NCBI GenBank assembly: GCA_963763215.1
Contig: CAVXNX010000023.1
Coordinates: 248,001-312,000 of the forward strand
DNA length: 64,000 nucleotides
Source of the DNA: DASQZK01 sp963763215
GTDB lineage: Bacteria; Bacteroidota; Bacteroidia; Bacteroidales; GCA-2748055
Direction: 5' to 3'
Shown here: positions 9,201 through 18,973 of the stretch, one piece after another
Position numbering within the stretch: position 1 is the stretch's first letter
Layout: the number at the start of each line of letters is the position of its first letter
Program-made: the position numbers and the translations under genes
Notes under the pieces: model-generated
Told to the model about the DNA's origin: nothing
Database searches by the model: none
Seen by the model: only the letters and a program-made list of their open reading frames with translations

Positions 9201-11312
9201 TTATTTGCCTGTTAAAGGAGATGGTTTTTTGGATGACAGGATTTCGGTCTCCTCGATATGGTTCAGCACATCGGATTTGTAGAAAAGAGCCTGTCGCATT
9301 TTTTTCGTCGACAGCATTTCGAGTTGGTCACCGACATGTTTATTTCCCGGCTGGCTTGCATTACCATAGCTGAGAAGGACTTTTGCGGATACGCGGTCAG
9401 CGAATTCTGTAACGGCCACAAAAGTTTCGCCGGCGATGGCCGATTTTGTATTGTCTGTTTCGTCTTTAAAATAGAGGGTTCTGAAAATGCCATAATCGCC
9501 CGGGCCGCCATTCGCCGGGAAATCGAGGCCATTGATCCGTAAGCGGTAGACATCGCCCCAGGCGACATCCAGGGAGCCGTACTTTTTAATAACCTCTGCA
9601 GCCGCAAGGTTTAAAAGCTCCACTGCCCTTTTCTGATCCTTTATACCGTCGGGAGTTGTGGAGGGGTGTTTCGCATTCCATGGGATCTCGAATAAATCAC
9701 TCCGCACCTTATCCCACCAGCAGGCAAACAGTACTGCACCCCGGCTGTCCTTCTCCGTTTTCCTGTCCCAGTTCCTAAGGCACGCGGCCGCCTGCATCGC
9801 CAGACTGTCGGGATAGTGACCGGCAGCTGCCAGCAGGTCGTCCAGAAACCGGTCGGCCGCTTCCATCCCCGTGTTGAGTTTATAGTCCATCAGCTGATCG
9901 TAGGTAACCGACGGATTATCCTTGATCATATTCATGGCATGTTGCGGGCGCAGAGGCATTCCCTGCGGAGCCATATAGGGAGGGAAATTTTTCGGATCAA
10001 GTACAGGAGGAGAGGTGCATGTCCATGGGGGATCATTGCAGTTCTGGATAAAACCTGACGGGGGATTCAACACCTTGGGCAGGTCCCTGAACGGGTGGGT
10101 GCGTTTCCATACCAGGGCGGACCTGGAACCGTCGATCGTTCCTCTCCAGAAATTGTAATCGTCGCTTTTGCGTACAGGGATATTGCCATTGAAGAGGTAG
10201 AAAATGTTTCCCTGTTTATCGGCGTAGATTATATTGAACATGGAAGACTGCATCATTTTAACGGCCGACCCGAAATCGGCAAAATTCCGGGCTGCCGCCA
10301 TTTTATGATACTGTTCGAAGATTCTTGTATTTTCGAATCCGGCTATCCTCACCGCGTAGGCTTTGGTACTGTTTTCGCCCACGACGGGACCCTGCACCGA
10401 ATAGTAAAAGACCACCGGGTGATCCACAAGTGTTCCGTCCTGCTGACGAACCCGGATCAGCACCGGCTTTTTTTCGAACGGCATCGTGCCGCCATCCAAA
10501 CGGTAACCGTCATCTTTAAGAGACAATTCATACCTGTCGGAAGCATCGATTGGATTGACGGTATGAGCCCATCCCAGGTTTTCATTAAATCCCATCGTGA
10601 TCGAAGGCATACCTGCGAGGGCAACGCCGTATATATTGAAACCCGGGGCGTTCAGATGCGCTTCAAACCAGGTAAAATAGTCATCCCATGGGAGGTGCGG
10701 ATTGATGATCAACATGGAATGGCCAGAGGCGGATTTTGAAGGAGCAATGGCGATGGCGTTCGAACCGGCCTCCGCCTGCTTATCCGCCATGTAAATATCG
10801 CCGCCAGCAAGGAATTCGAGACTGGTAACCCGTATCGTATGGGCAATGACATCAAAAACTGTAACCGGCAGGACCTGCCTGGAATCCTCGCCAATGGCTT
10901 CGGGATGCGCAGTTGTATAGTCATTTATTCCATTTACAAAAGCATCAAGGTAATCCTTGTATTCGGGTTGCTGATTTTCGTAAACCCGTACTGCCTGTTC
11001 CGGAATTTTGAACAGCAGCATTTTCATATCAGACCTCAGGTATTCTTCACCCCAGTATTCTGCTGCCCGCCCTCTTGCCTGGCCATAAAGTTTAAGAATC
11101 AGGTTCGCATGATTATGCATCTGGGCCCAGCCGAAAGCATAGTACATCTCCCGGAAATCCTTACCATAGATATGGGGAACACCATAGTGATCCCATAAAA
11201 TTTCCGTTTTCCCGTCCTGGGAAACTGCTGTCAGGCTGAAGAATGAGATCCCCAGTATAAGGAGCCATGACTTTAGATTATACCCCGGAATTCTCTGAAT
11301 GGTGATGCGCAT
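9201..11312 (-). CDS. Penicillin acylase family Ntn-hydrolase (amide acylase)
   Basis: Secreted N-terminal-nucleophile hydrolase of the penicillin amidase/acyl-homoserine-lactone acylase family, 703 aa. It cleaves an amide-linked acyl group; the natural substrate is unknown. The precursor has a signal peptide (about residues 1-31), an alpha chain, and the autocleavage site at GSNAIA, where Ser184 becomes the N-terminal nucleophile of the beta chain. The following NPHLPW and the later GxNE-like segment GFNENLGWAHTV are family landmarks. It is transcribed separately between susC and lacI, with a LacI-like site upstream, so it probably belongs to the same regulon. Reading frame intact. Confidence 0.92.
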   Translation of the reverse strand: MRITIQRIPGYNLKSWLLILGISFFSLTAVSQDGKTEILWDHYGVPHIYGKDFREMYYAFGWAQMHNHANLILKLYGQARGRAAEYWGEEYLRSDMKMLLFKIPEQAVRVYENQQPEYKDYLDAFVNGINDYTTAHPEAIGEDSRQVLPVTVFDVIAHTIRVTSLEFLAGGDIYMADKQAEAGSNAIAIAPSKSASGHSMLIINPHLPWDDYFTWFEAHLNAPGFNIYGVALAGMPSITMGFNENLGWAHTVNPIDASDRYELSLKDDGYRLDGGTMPFEKKPVLIRVRQQDGTLVDHPVVFYYSVQGPVVGENSTKAYAVRIAGFENTRIFEQYHKMAAARNFADFGSAVKMMQSSMFNIIYADKQGNIFYLFNGNIPVRKSDDYNFWRGTIDGSRSALVWKRTHPFRDLPKVLNPPSGFIQNCNDPPWTCTSPPVLDPKNFPPYMAPQGMPLRPQHAMNMIKDNPSVTYDQLMDYKLNTGMEAADRFLDDLLAAAGHYPDSLAMQAAACLRNWDRKTEKDSRGAVLFACWWDKVRSDLFEIPWNAKHPSTTPDGIKDQKRAVELLNLAAAEVIKKYGSLDVAWGDVYRLRINGLDFPANGGPGDYGIFRTLYFKDETDNTKSAIAGETFVAVTEFADRVSAKVLLSYGNASQPGNKHVGDQLEMLSTKKMRQALFYKSDVLNHIEETEILSSKKPSPLTGK

Positions 11313-11334
11313 ATTCTGGTATCGTATGGATTAA

Positions 11335-11346
11335 ATAAACGTTAAT
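11335..11346. promoter_or_regulatory. Weak candidate LacI-family operator upstream of the acylase gene
   Basis: ATAAACGTTAAT keeps the AAACGTT core and matches 9 of 12 positions of TTAAACGTTTAA. It lies 23-34 nt upstream of the acylase start codon, next to a second palindrome (AATGCAT/ATGCATT) at 11344-11358. Confidence 0.35.
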
Positions 11347-11582
11347 GCATAATGCATTTACCCGCACGGTATTCTCAACTACGAAGTTTCGTAAGACACC
11401 CCACAGGCTCGTGTTTATTGTCCGGTTTTTCCAGTCAGATGTGGGAAATATATCCCCGGAAAACCTTCATTGCCGCTACGATAACACTTTCGAAGAGTAC
11501 AGATTTCTGTACCTTGCAATCGCCCCGACAATACAACCCGATACCTCAATGAATATAAATGAAATACAACTGTTTAAGCAAT

Positions 11583-12605
11583 TTACTGCGTCAGCACTCC
11601 GCTGGACTCTCTTGAAACGAGTAACGGACTTAGAATGATCCTGGTAACTTTATTCGATCCATTGATCAGATTCAACAATACATTGAATGATTCTTTGCCC
11701 ATTTCTTCCAAAGGTTGTTGCACAAAACTAAGCGGGGGCATGTAAATATCGAAACATTCACCCCCGTCAAAGCCAATGAAGGCGACGTCTTCAGGAATTT
11801 TAAGACCTCTTTTCTGCAAACTGAACAATCCCGAGATGGAGAGAGTGTTCGTCGCAAACAGCAGCGCGACTCTTTTCTCCTTGGTGATCTTCAGATCATT
11901 AAACACCAATTCCATATCCTTTTGACCATGATCGAACCGGGTCTCTTTAACACAGATGTTCGCCGTTAAATTGTTTGAAGCCATCGCTTCCGTGTATCCC
12001 CTGATGCGCTCTTTCATGTGAATGAGCGATGACTCATAGGCAATCATGATAATATTACGGTAGCCTCCACAGATCAGGTGGGAAGTTGCATCGAACATCG
12101 CCTGGTAATTGTCCAGTATGATATAACTTGTATTGATCTCGGGAAAATAACGATCCACAAGGACGATGGGAACTTTTTTTCTGATAAGGGTTTGTATCTG
12201 TTTGGCCGACCCTTTCGAGGGAATGATAATGAAACCGTCAACCTGCCTGTTTAACAGGGTGTTGATCAGGGATTCAGACTTTGACTCATCCTCGTCAGAA
12301 CTTCCGATGATCATCGTAAAGCCATGATTTGCCGCCTCATTTTCAATGATTCTCGCCAGATGACCGAAAAATGGATTGGCGATATCCGCTACGATCAGCC
12401 CAATGGTTTTGGTTGATTGCATCCTTAGGCTTCGCGCGATCTGATTCGGTTGATAGTTGAGTTCTTCCGCCACCTGCCTGATCTTCTTTATAACCTCCGA
12501 CCCTACCCGTTTTTCTTTCTCCTGCCCGTTTAAGACATAAGATACGGTTGCAATGGAGACGCCAACTTTTTGCGCAATATCTTTCAGTGAGACCCTTTTC
12601 TGCAT
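11583..12605 (-). CDS. LacI/GalR family transcriptional regulator
   Basis: Ligand-responsive DNA-binding repressor or activator, 340 aa. The N-terminal helix-turn-helix is classical (VSLKDIAQKVGVSIATVSYV, residues 4-23), followed by the hinge helix region NYQPNQIARSLRMQ. Residues 60-340 form the periplasmic-binding-protein-like sensor domain (TIGLIVADIANPFFGHLARI). LacI-type regulators are known for some Bacteroidota glycan loci, especially for fructan- or mannan-type sugars. The promoter carries a perfect operator palindrome, so it is probably autoregulated and controls the adjacent acylase and SusCD operon. The sugar it binds cannot be told from the sequence. Confidence 0.96.
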   Translation of the reverse strand: MQKRVSLKDIAQKVGVSIATVSYVLNGQEKEKRVGSEVIKKIRQVAEELNYQPNQIARSLRMQSTKTIGLIVADIANPFFGHLARIIENEAANHGFTMIIGSSDEDESKSESLINTLLNRQVDGFIIIPSKGSAKQIQTLIRKKVPIVLVDRYFPEINTSYIILDNYQAMFDATSHLICGGYRNIIMIAYESSLIHMKERIRGYTEAMASNNLTANICVKETRFDHGQKDMELVFNDLKITKEKRVALLFATNTLSISGLFSLQKRGLKIPEDVAFIGFDGGECFDIYMPPLSFVQQPLEEMGKESFNVLLNLINGSNKVTRIILSPLLVSRESSGVLTQ

Positions 12606-12657
12606 GGTTTAATTTTATCTCTAAAGATGAAGCCTGATGTTATTTTCTTTCTAAATC

Positions 12658-12690
12658 CAAATATATGCTTAAACGTTTAAATAAACAAAA
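12658..12690 (-). promoter_or_regulatory. lacI promoter with embedded operator palindrome
   Basis: On the minus strand a -33 TTTTG (12686-12690) is followed after exactly 20 nt by TATATTTG (12658-12665), a textbook Bacteroidota housekeeping promoter (TTTG - 19 to 21 - TAnnTTTG). Between the boxes sits the perfect 12-nt palindrome TTAAACGTTTAA (12669-12680) with the central CG typical of LacI-family operators. The placement implies autorepression by blocking RNA polymerase. Confidence 0.85.
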
Positions 12691-12769
12691 TATTTTTTAA
12701 TGAATTCTTTCGGGGGAATGTTGAAACGCTGATGGCCCTTGTCACTGCTCATTAAACGGGGCGCTGGGG

Positions 12770-12856
12770 GGGGTGAGGAGGTGAGGAGGTGAGGAAGTGA
12801 TGGGTGATGGGTGATGAGGTGATAGGTGATGGGTGATGGATCATGGCTGATCATTA
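12770..12856. repeat. Imperfect 7/8-nt tandem repeats
   Basis: Low-complexity tract built of GGTGAGGA-type octamers (12772-12798) passing into GGGTGAT/GAGGTGAT units (12799-12845). It is non-coding, ends just before the first 157-bp mobile-type repeat, and resembles in style the CTCATCAC repeat at about 30061-30095. Confidence 0.8.
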
Positions 12857-12857
12857 A

Positions 12858-13014
12858 TAGTGTCAGAAAGAAAACTCATGTTTTTTAGCCGTGCTTGATA
12901 AGAAAACGTCAAGAGCAAGGCTTGCGATGACTGAAAAACAGGAGTTTACTATTCGTAAATGACTGTTTTGAAGTCGAGCATAACGCAGCTATTGGCGTTT
13001 TCTTGCAAGCACTA
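12858..13014 (+). repeat. 157-bp near-palindromic interspersed repeat, copy 1
   Basis: Begins TAGTGTCAG and ends GCAAGCACTA. The ends form an imperfect inverted repeat (14 of 18 outer positions), and a larger internal inverted repeat (GTGCTTG..AAGAAAACG on both arms) would fold most of the element into one long hairpin with a loop around TTTACTATTCGTAAA. Near-identical 157-bp copies lie at 26357-26513 (same direction) and 61822-61978 (opposite). No coding capacity; MITE- or REP-like. No clear target-site duplication is visible. Confidence 0.9.
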
Positions 13015-13109
13015 AATAGATAGCGCCAAATTGAGGATAACATAATGCCTCTGAAACGATTAACTGTGTTGTCAATGCTGGTATTTGCAACGCACAGACA
13101 GTCCTCCGT

Positions 13110-13316
13110 CGTTCGGTTGGCCGCCCGCACCATCTGAGGTGTTCTGTCCGGACGTCTGCCGATGGGTAGGAGAACGGGCGAATGATCCGGGTTTTGGAAT
13201 TCTTCAAAGATTGGCATAAATTTCGTCTGCCCGCAAACAAATACGGGTACCAAATGTTCGGATAATATTCTTAATCTAAACATCGACGGTATGAAACGCA
13301 TTCTTTTCCTGCTTGC
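13110..13316 (+). repeat. 207-bp direct repeat, copy A (truncated leader of the 14023 gene)
   Basis: Almost identical to 13842-14048 (constant offset 732, no indels, a few substitutions). It contains the promoter region and the first ten or so codons (MKRILFLLA-like) of the lipoprotein gene at 14023, but here the copied start of the gene breaks off into a T-run/G-run (about 13327-13341) and then into an unrelated gene fragment on the other strand. A possible promoter (TTTTG, 20 nt, TAAATTTC) lies at about 13192-13224. Confidence 0.85.
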
Positions 13317-13344
13317 TGTGTTGATATTTTTTTTGGGGGGGGGG

Positions 13345-13636
13345 TGTTGTTTTTTGCATCCGTGAGCGTGACAGTCTGCGTTCCCAGCGAGCCGCCAACG
13401 AGGAAAGTCACTTCGGGTGCAGCTTTGCATTTCACGTATACCCTTCCCCCGCCATCCCTGACCGACAAAAGGCCCCGTGTATTGCAGGCCATGGTGAGGG
13501 TATCGAGCGGATGGACGGTTTCGAAATCATGAACGAATCTGATCTCCGCATTTTTCTGCCCCAGGCAGAACAGCGGCAAGGCAAGGAGGAGGATTGCGGT
13601 TGGTAGCAATGGCCTATGGATGCTGATTTTTTTCAT
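13345..13636 (-). pseudogene. N-terminal fragment of a secreted protein, unknown family
   Basis: Starts at 13636 with a good signal peptide (PTAILLLALPLFCLGQ, residues 12-27), followed by about 70 residues rich in beta-type sequence (EIRFVHDFETVHPLDTLTMA, GGRVYVKCKAAPEVTFLVGG). After residue 97 the reading frame enters a C-run/A-run and then the reverse strand of the 207-bp repeat, so the remainder of the gene is missing. Either a real recombination joint or an assembly joint at the homopolymers. I do not recognise the family; the fragment resembles the N-terminus of a carbohydrate-binding or adhesion-type exported protein but that is weak. Confidence 0.55.
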
Positions 13637-13841
13637 TGCAATAGTTTGAGGATTGAGGTTGAGTACAATGTATGGCTAATCAAAGGAAGATTCAAAAGGC
13701 TTTCCGACGCATGCTTCAAATTTAATGATTTCAGTATACAGGAAGGCAGAGGAATGGTTAAAAAATCAGATTACGGCGATGACCGGGGGGGGAAGGTATC
13801 ACATAAACCCAATCCCGCTTCCCGAAAAGATAAAAGATCCC

Positions 13842-14048
13842 CGTTCGGTAGGCCGCCCATATGATCTGAGGTGTTCTGTCAGGACGTCTGCCGATGGGTA
13901 GGAGAACGGGCGAATGATCCGGGTTTTGGAATTCTTCAAAGATTGGCATAAATTTCGTCTGCCCGGAAACAAATACGGGTACCAAATGTTCGGATAATAT
14001 TCTTAATCTAAACATCGACGGTATGAAACGCATTCTTTTCCTGCTTGC
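13842..14048 (+). repeat. 207-bp direct repeat, copy B (intact leader of lipoprotein gene)
   Basis: The functional copy: it runs through a candidate promoter (TTTTG near 13924, TAAATTTC near 13949) and about 60 nt of leader into the first codons of the gene at 14023. Compare copy A at 13110-13316. Confidence 0.85.
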
Positions 14049-14442
14049 CATCCTGGGCCTTGGCATTGCCTATGCCTGTAGCAAGGATAATTCAGATTCC
14101 CGGTCGGAGCGGTTCAGACTCCTCACAGGTCCGGTATGGGTCTCCGACAGCCTGCTGGCCAACGGTGTGGAAGTCGGCGGTGAGGGCGAACTGCTTGGGA
14201 AATTTGCCGGAGAAACCAAATTCAATACGGACGGGACCGGCCAATTGGGTCAGTATGAGGGTACATGGAAATTCGCCTACAATGAGACGGAGATCACCAT
14301 TGCCTCCGACTCGCTTCCTTTACCGATCACAGCCCAGATCGCTGAACTCACTGCAAACTCCTTCAAGATCACGACCAGTTACCCGAATTTAGCCAACCCC
14401 ACTCAACCCATAGGGATCCGTATGACCTTCAAACCGAAGTAA
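14023..14442 (+). CDS. Small lipocalin-like lipoprotein
   Basis: 139-aa protein with a lipoprotein signal peptide (IAYACSKDN). The mature part reads like the short lipocalin-like lipoproteins common in Bacteroidota: VWVSDSLLANG, then FNTDGTGQLGQYEGTWKFAY and a final IRMTFKPK strand. Its stop codon overlaps the start of the following TonB-dependent receptor gene (TAATG at 14440-14444), so the two are translationally coupled and probably work together, perhaps as an accessory surface protein for the receptor. Exact function unknown. Confidence 0.8.
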   Translation: MKRILFLLAILGLGIAYACSKDNSDSRSERFRLLTGPVWVSDSLLANGVEVGGEGELLGKFAGETKFNTDGTGQLGQYEGTWKFAYNETEITIASDSLPLPITAQIAELTANSFKITTSYPNLANPTQPIGIRMTFKPK

Positions 14443-16697
14443 TGCGCCTTCTTTGTTTCTGTGTCATTATCCTTTCCAACCTGACCGTTGCGCATGGTGC
14501 CGACAGTACCGGCATTGTCCGCGGCAGGGTATACGACCGGGCAACGCCATGAGCCGCTCGTAGCCGCCACAGTGGTCTATGGGCCCAACCAGGGTGTGAT
14601 CACGGGCCAGCGATGGGGAATTCAGCTTCCGTACCCTGGCCGGCGATTACAACGTTATTTTTAAATATCGTTGGGTACCGCACCTATACTGTTTCACTGC
14701 ACCTGAAAGGGGGAGATACACTCTTCGTGGAAGCCGCCATGGATCAGGAGGTCACGCAAATGGACCAGATCGTGGTAAGCGCGAACAAGACGGAACAAAA
14801 GGTATCCGACCTTACGGTATCGTTGAGCGTGATCCGCCCGGAGATGATCGCGCAGGACCATATTACCGATGCAGAGGAGCTGGCCAACAAATCCCCGGGT
14901 GTCGAAGTGCTCGACGGGCAGGCTTCCATTCGCGGCGGCAGCGGTTTCAGCTATGGCGCAGGCAGCAGGGTGCTGGCGCTGATCGACGGACTGCCCATGC
15001 TTTCCGCCGATGCCGGGAACATCAAATGGAACTACCTCCCGCTGGAGAACATCGCCCAGGTGGAGATCATCAAGGGGGCCTCCTCGGTGCTCTACGGCTC
15101 ATCGGCGCTCAACGGGGTGATCAACTTCCGGACTGCGAGGCCGGACAGCATACCGGTCACCCGCCTCTACGCCGAGGGCGGGGTCTACGGCCGACCCAGG
15201 GATAAGGCATGGATATGGTGGGATACCCCCAGGGGATTTACCTCGGCCTCCTTCTCACACAGGGTGAAAAAAGGGAATACAGGCCTGAGTATCGGATCAG
15301 CGGTCACTTACGATAATGGCTACCGTTCACTGAATGATGAGAAGCTGGGCCGGCTCAACGCGGGGATACGGCACCAGAGCAGCAAGGTCGGAGGTCTCAC
15401 ATATGGTGTTAACCTGAACAGCGGCCTTAGCCGGTCCCGCGATTTCATCCTGTGGAAGGACGCCTATACCGGCGCGCTGGAACAGGATACCGCAACAGCC
15501 CAGCTGAATGCCGGCACCTTCCTGGCCGTGGATCCGTACATTGCATTTAAGCAAAGTGACCGCCTTAACCATGACCTCAAATCACGGATCCAGTATACCG
15601 CGAATGTCTATCCCGAAGGAGGGAATAACAACAGCCACGCGCTCTCTACCTACACGGAATACCGGATGAGGTACAGGCTGCTCCCGTTCCTTAGCCTGAA
15701 TACCGGATTGGTTGGCGACTACAGGACTATTTATTCCGAATTCTACGGGGATCATAACGGGCTCAATGTCGCCGGTTATGCCCAGGCGGACGCGGACATA
15801 ATGAAGGAACTGAAGATGAGCGGCGGCGTTAGACTGGAACAGAACTACCTCGATGGAGAGCCCGACCGCCTTGTGCCTGTTTTCAGGGCGGGACTGAACT
15901 ATCATCCGGGAGGGTATACCTTTATCCGGGCTTCATTCGGGCAGGGATACCGGTATCCGTCCATAGCGGAAAAATTTGCGGCCACCAACCTTGGATCGAT
16001 CCGGATCTATCCGAATCCAGAGATCCGGCCGGAGAAGGGATGGAACTCCGAGGTGGGCATCAAGCAGGGTATACAGGCAGGAAGCATCACCGGGCAGGCC
16101 GACCTGGCATTTTTCTACCAGAGGAATACCGATATGATCGAATACCTGTTCGGAATTTACCCTGATCCGGCGACCGGCATTTTCGGTCTCGGGTTTAAAT
16201 CGGATAACGTGGAGCAATCCCGGGTTTACGGTTACGAGCTGGAGGTTATGATGAAAAGGACCGCCGGAGAACTGACCACGACCCTGAGCGGCGGATACAT
16301 CTACATGTACCCCGTGGAATATGATCCTGTCACACACAGGAATAAGGATGTCTTTCTCAAATACCGGAGGAAGCATTCCGCGAAGCTCAATATTGAGAAC
16401 CGCTACCGGAAGCTGGTTTTCGGATCAGGGATGTACCTCCGTTCGCCCATTTTGAACATCGATAAGGTTTTCCTGGATCCGGCCACAAGGGAAAATTTCC
16501 TCCCCGGCTTCTACGAATACTGGACCAACGACAACAAGACGTATTTCCTCATGGACGCGGACATCGGCTATGATCTTACGGACCATTTCAGTCTTTCTGT
16601 GGTCGTAAAAAATCTGACCAACACGGAATACATGGGCCGGCCCGGGGATATCCGGCCGCAGCGCAGCTTTGGGATCAGGGTTTCGGGGAAGTTTTAG
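14442..16697 (+). CDS. TonB-dependent outer-membrane receptor (BtuB/siderophore type), frameshifted near 5' end
   Basis: Outer-membrane active importer of about 750 aa. It starts at 14442 with a signal peptide (LLCFCVIILSNLTVAHGADS) and a carboxypeptidase-regulatory-like domain, then a TonB box (MDQIVVSANK) and a plug with IRGGSGFSYGAGSRVLALID and SSVLYGSSALNGVINF. The long barrel ends RSFGIRVSGKF with terminal Phe. Three single-base shifts disrupt the N-terminal domain at about 14550, 14610 and 14670 (KYVGYRTYT can be restored by removing one C); from 14700 on the frame is open. Unlike the SusC at 5906 it is short and has no SusD partner, fitting import of a cofactor or metal chelate. The cargo is not identifiable. 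Confidence 0.88.
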
Positions 16698-16747
16698 TTG
16701 AGGGGTTTTGACTGATCATGATTACACGGCCTGCCCGACCTGTCCTC

Positions 16748-17018
16748 GATGCCCGTAACGTTTCGTTGCGGGAAGCGGTTCTCAGTTATACACTGAAGTT
16801 TTAGATTGTTTCCGCGCTAATCCGCGCGATCTGCGGGAAAACATTAAGCGAAGCTCAGCCTGATCGGCAGGAACCTGTTTTATCTCGAAGAGCATATGCA
16901 GGGCATGGGCATTTCGACCGAATCGGCTCCGAATACGTCGGCAGGTTACTCCGGCCTCGAGGTCTTCTCTCTTCCCACCACCCGGAGCTGGGCAATAAAT
17001 GTGAAGGTTACTTTTTAA
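16748..17018 (+). pseudogene. Decayed susC 3' end, copy A
   Basis: From 16862 the sequence still encodes a SusC C-terminus (LIGRNLFYLEEHMQGMGIST, then SAGYSGLEVFSLPTTRSWAI and NVKVTF stop). The part at 16748-16860 is scrambled but aligns with 22516-22610. It is about 90 percent identical by eye to the second remnant at 22312-22776. No start and no upstream barrel are present. Confidence 0.8.
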
Positions 17019-17418
17019 AGGTTGTACGAAAACAGCCCGTGTGGTGTTGTCCCGGCTGCAGTCGGTTACGTTATCTCAAAATCCCGCTTTTCGATCAACA
17101 GCGTTAGCAGATCGATTTCATGCTGATTATCTGAGTTATCTTGTGATAACCAATCTTCAAGTATCCCGAATACCTGGCATACTTCTTCCGGTCACGAATT
17201 ATTGTATATTTTAAAATCTGTATTTTCTAACTCCCAGCCATCATTGTAGTTACCCGATATGTTTTACAGCCAACTTAAAACAACTTCGATATTGAATTTG
17301 TTGCAATTGGCACCATTAGCGCTTCATTTTTGTTGTGGAAGCTAGAAAAAGCAAAAATATCATTCAATCCAAAAACACATGACAAATGAATAAACAACTA
17401 CTTTAATGCAAAAACAGA
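17019..17418. other. Intergenic, AT-rich; possible antitoxin-like remnant
   Basis: No intact gene. On the minus strand a short open stretch ending at 17066 encodes DWLSQDNSDNQHEIDLLTLL followed by IEKRDFEIT and a stop, reminiscent of the N-terminal part of HigA-type antitoxins (ELDLLxxLI pattern), but it is broken by a stop near 17177 and lacks a helix-turn-helix. I treat it as an unproven remnant. Confidence 0.25.
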
Positions 17419-18774
17419 ATGACCCTCATTCAAGCACCAAAATTTAGCCTGTTTCCGGGCATGGCTTTATTTATCTTTTTGATTTCATGTTCAGGGACTG
17501 TTATGGGAATTCCAAGCTATGCACGTCAGACGGGAATGTCTTGTTCGGCATGCCATTCCGTTTTTCCTGAACTGACGTCATTTGGCAGACAGTTTAAACT
17601 CAATGGTTATGCATTAACGACTGCTAAAACCATTAATCAGACCATCGATAAAGAAGATGATCAAAAGCGAACAGTACTCAATCTGTTGGAGCAATGCTCC
17701 TCTGGCGCTTATGTTTCAAACGGGTTTTACCCATTTATCGAAAGCTGAGCCCGGCACAAAAAATAACAACATCGAATTTCCACAACAACTCAGCCTTTTT
17801 TACGGCGGACAGATTGGACCCCATTTTGGGACTTTTATCCAGCTAACCATGGATCATACGGGTGCTTTTGGCCTGGATAATACCGATATCCGGTATGCGA
17901 ATTCATTATCGGGGAAAATACCCTTTACTTATGGGTTCACGTTGAACAACGTCCCCACGGTGCAGGATTTATGGAATACCTTGCCGGCATGGGGGTTTCC
18001 GTACTCCGGATCAGGAATCGCTCCCGGGCCCGGCCGCAGGGACCTTTATCGAAGCCATGGGCGGTAGCGTAGCCGGATTGGGAGGTTACGGCCTCCTGAA
18101 TAATATGGTTTATTTTGAGGCCACAGGGTATGTCAATTCCCAGTTGACGGCTGATCTGTCACCTCCTGATGCAACAATGGAAGGCATGATAAAAGGAGTT
18201 TCCCCATACTGGAGAGTGGCTTTTCAGCATCAATGGGATAAAATCTACTGGGAACTCGGAACTTTTGGTGTCGCTGCCAAACAATACCCGACCGGAATTT
18301 CCGGAGATACCGACAATTACACGGATCTCGGATTTGATACCCAATATGAATATATGTTTTCGAAAGGACAATTTACGTTACATTCATCTTTTGTTAAGTG
18401 AAAAACAAACCCTTACGGCATCGTATAATGCAGGAGACAGTCAAAATCCTTCCAATACACTCAATTCATTTAAGGTGGACGGAAGCGTTTTCTTCACTAC
18501 GGGGATCAACTTTACACTCGGCTATTTTAATTTATCAGGTACTTCCGACGCCAGACTATATGGTCCGGCAGAAATGCAGGGCAGTGCTGTACATTCTCCC
18601 GACAGCAATGGGATAATCGGTCAGATTGGCTATTTGCCATGGTAAAACACGAAACTTTCGCTACAGTATGTTGCGTATTCCAGGTTTAACGGGGCAAAAT
18701 CCAATTATGATGGTTCTGGCAGAAGTTCATCCGACAATAATGTGGTGTATCTTCAACTTTGGTATTTGTTCTAA
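17419..18774 (+). CDS. Outer-membrane cytochrome c-porin fusion (Cyc2-like architecture), frameshifted
   Basis: About 450 aa. A signal peptide is followed by one c-type haem motif in the block IPSYARQTGMSCSACHSVFP, then ELTSFGRQFKLNGY. The rest is a beta-barrel with family landmarks AMFQT/LMFQTGFTH, FPQQLSLFYGGQIGPHFGTF, TLNNVPTVQDLWNTLPAWGF and a final LQLWYLF with the terminal Phe of outer-membrane barrels. Shifts at about 17700, 18030, 18400 and 18645 break it into four frames, yet each piece aligns to the next. Fused monohaem-porins include the Fe(II)-oxidising Cyc2 group, but this family also has members of unknown role, so electron exchange across the outer membrane is plausible and iron oxidation is not shown. 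It lies 200 nt upstream of the Rieske gene. Confidence 0.8.
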
Positions 18775-18973
18775 GGGGCGATTATTTTGAAGAAAATGAC
18801 CGATTTGCGGAGCTTTTTCAACGGGGTTGCATTTCGGTTGTAACGAAACGCTTGTTTTAATGAGCATGTCTTCAGCGACCATATAAAAGGCACACAAAGG
18901 TGAAGTGCTTCTAACTTTCCTGCTGTTTTTATCCGGAGAATTATTTTGTTCATTCCACAAAAACCAGAATTAA

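Noticed and set aside
12909..13430. 173-codon minus-strand frame crossing the 157-bp and 207-bp repeats
   Set aside because: It is open by chance across two non-coding repeats; part of the same peptide reappears at 26408-26513 only because the repeat is copied.
13110..14022. Cobalamin or TPP riboswitch upstream of the lipoprotein/TonB receptor pair
   Set aside because: The leader is conserved between the two copies, but I do not find the consensus boxes of either riboswitch.
17419..18774. Calling the cytochrome-porin an iron oxidase (Cyc2)
   Set aside because: The architecture is shared, but other monohaem-porins have unknown roles and no specific Cyc2 feature can be verified by eye.
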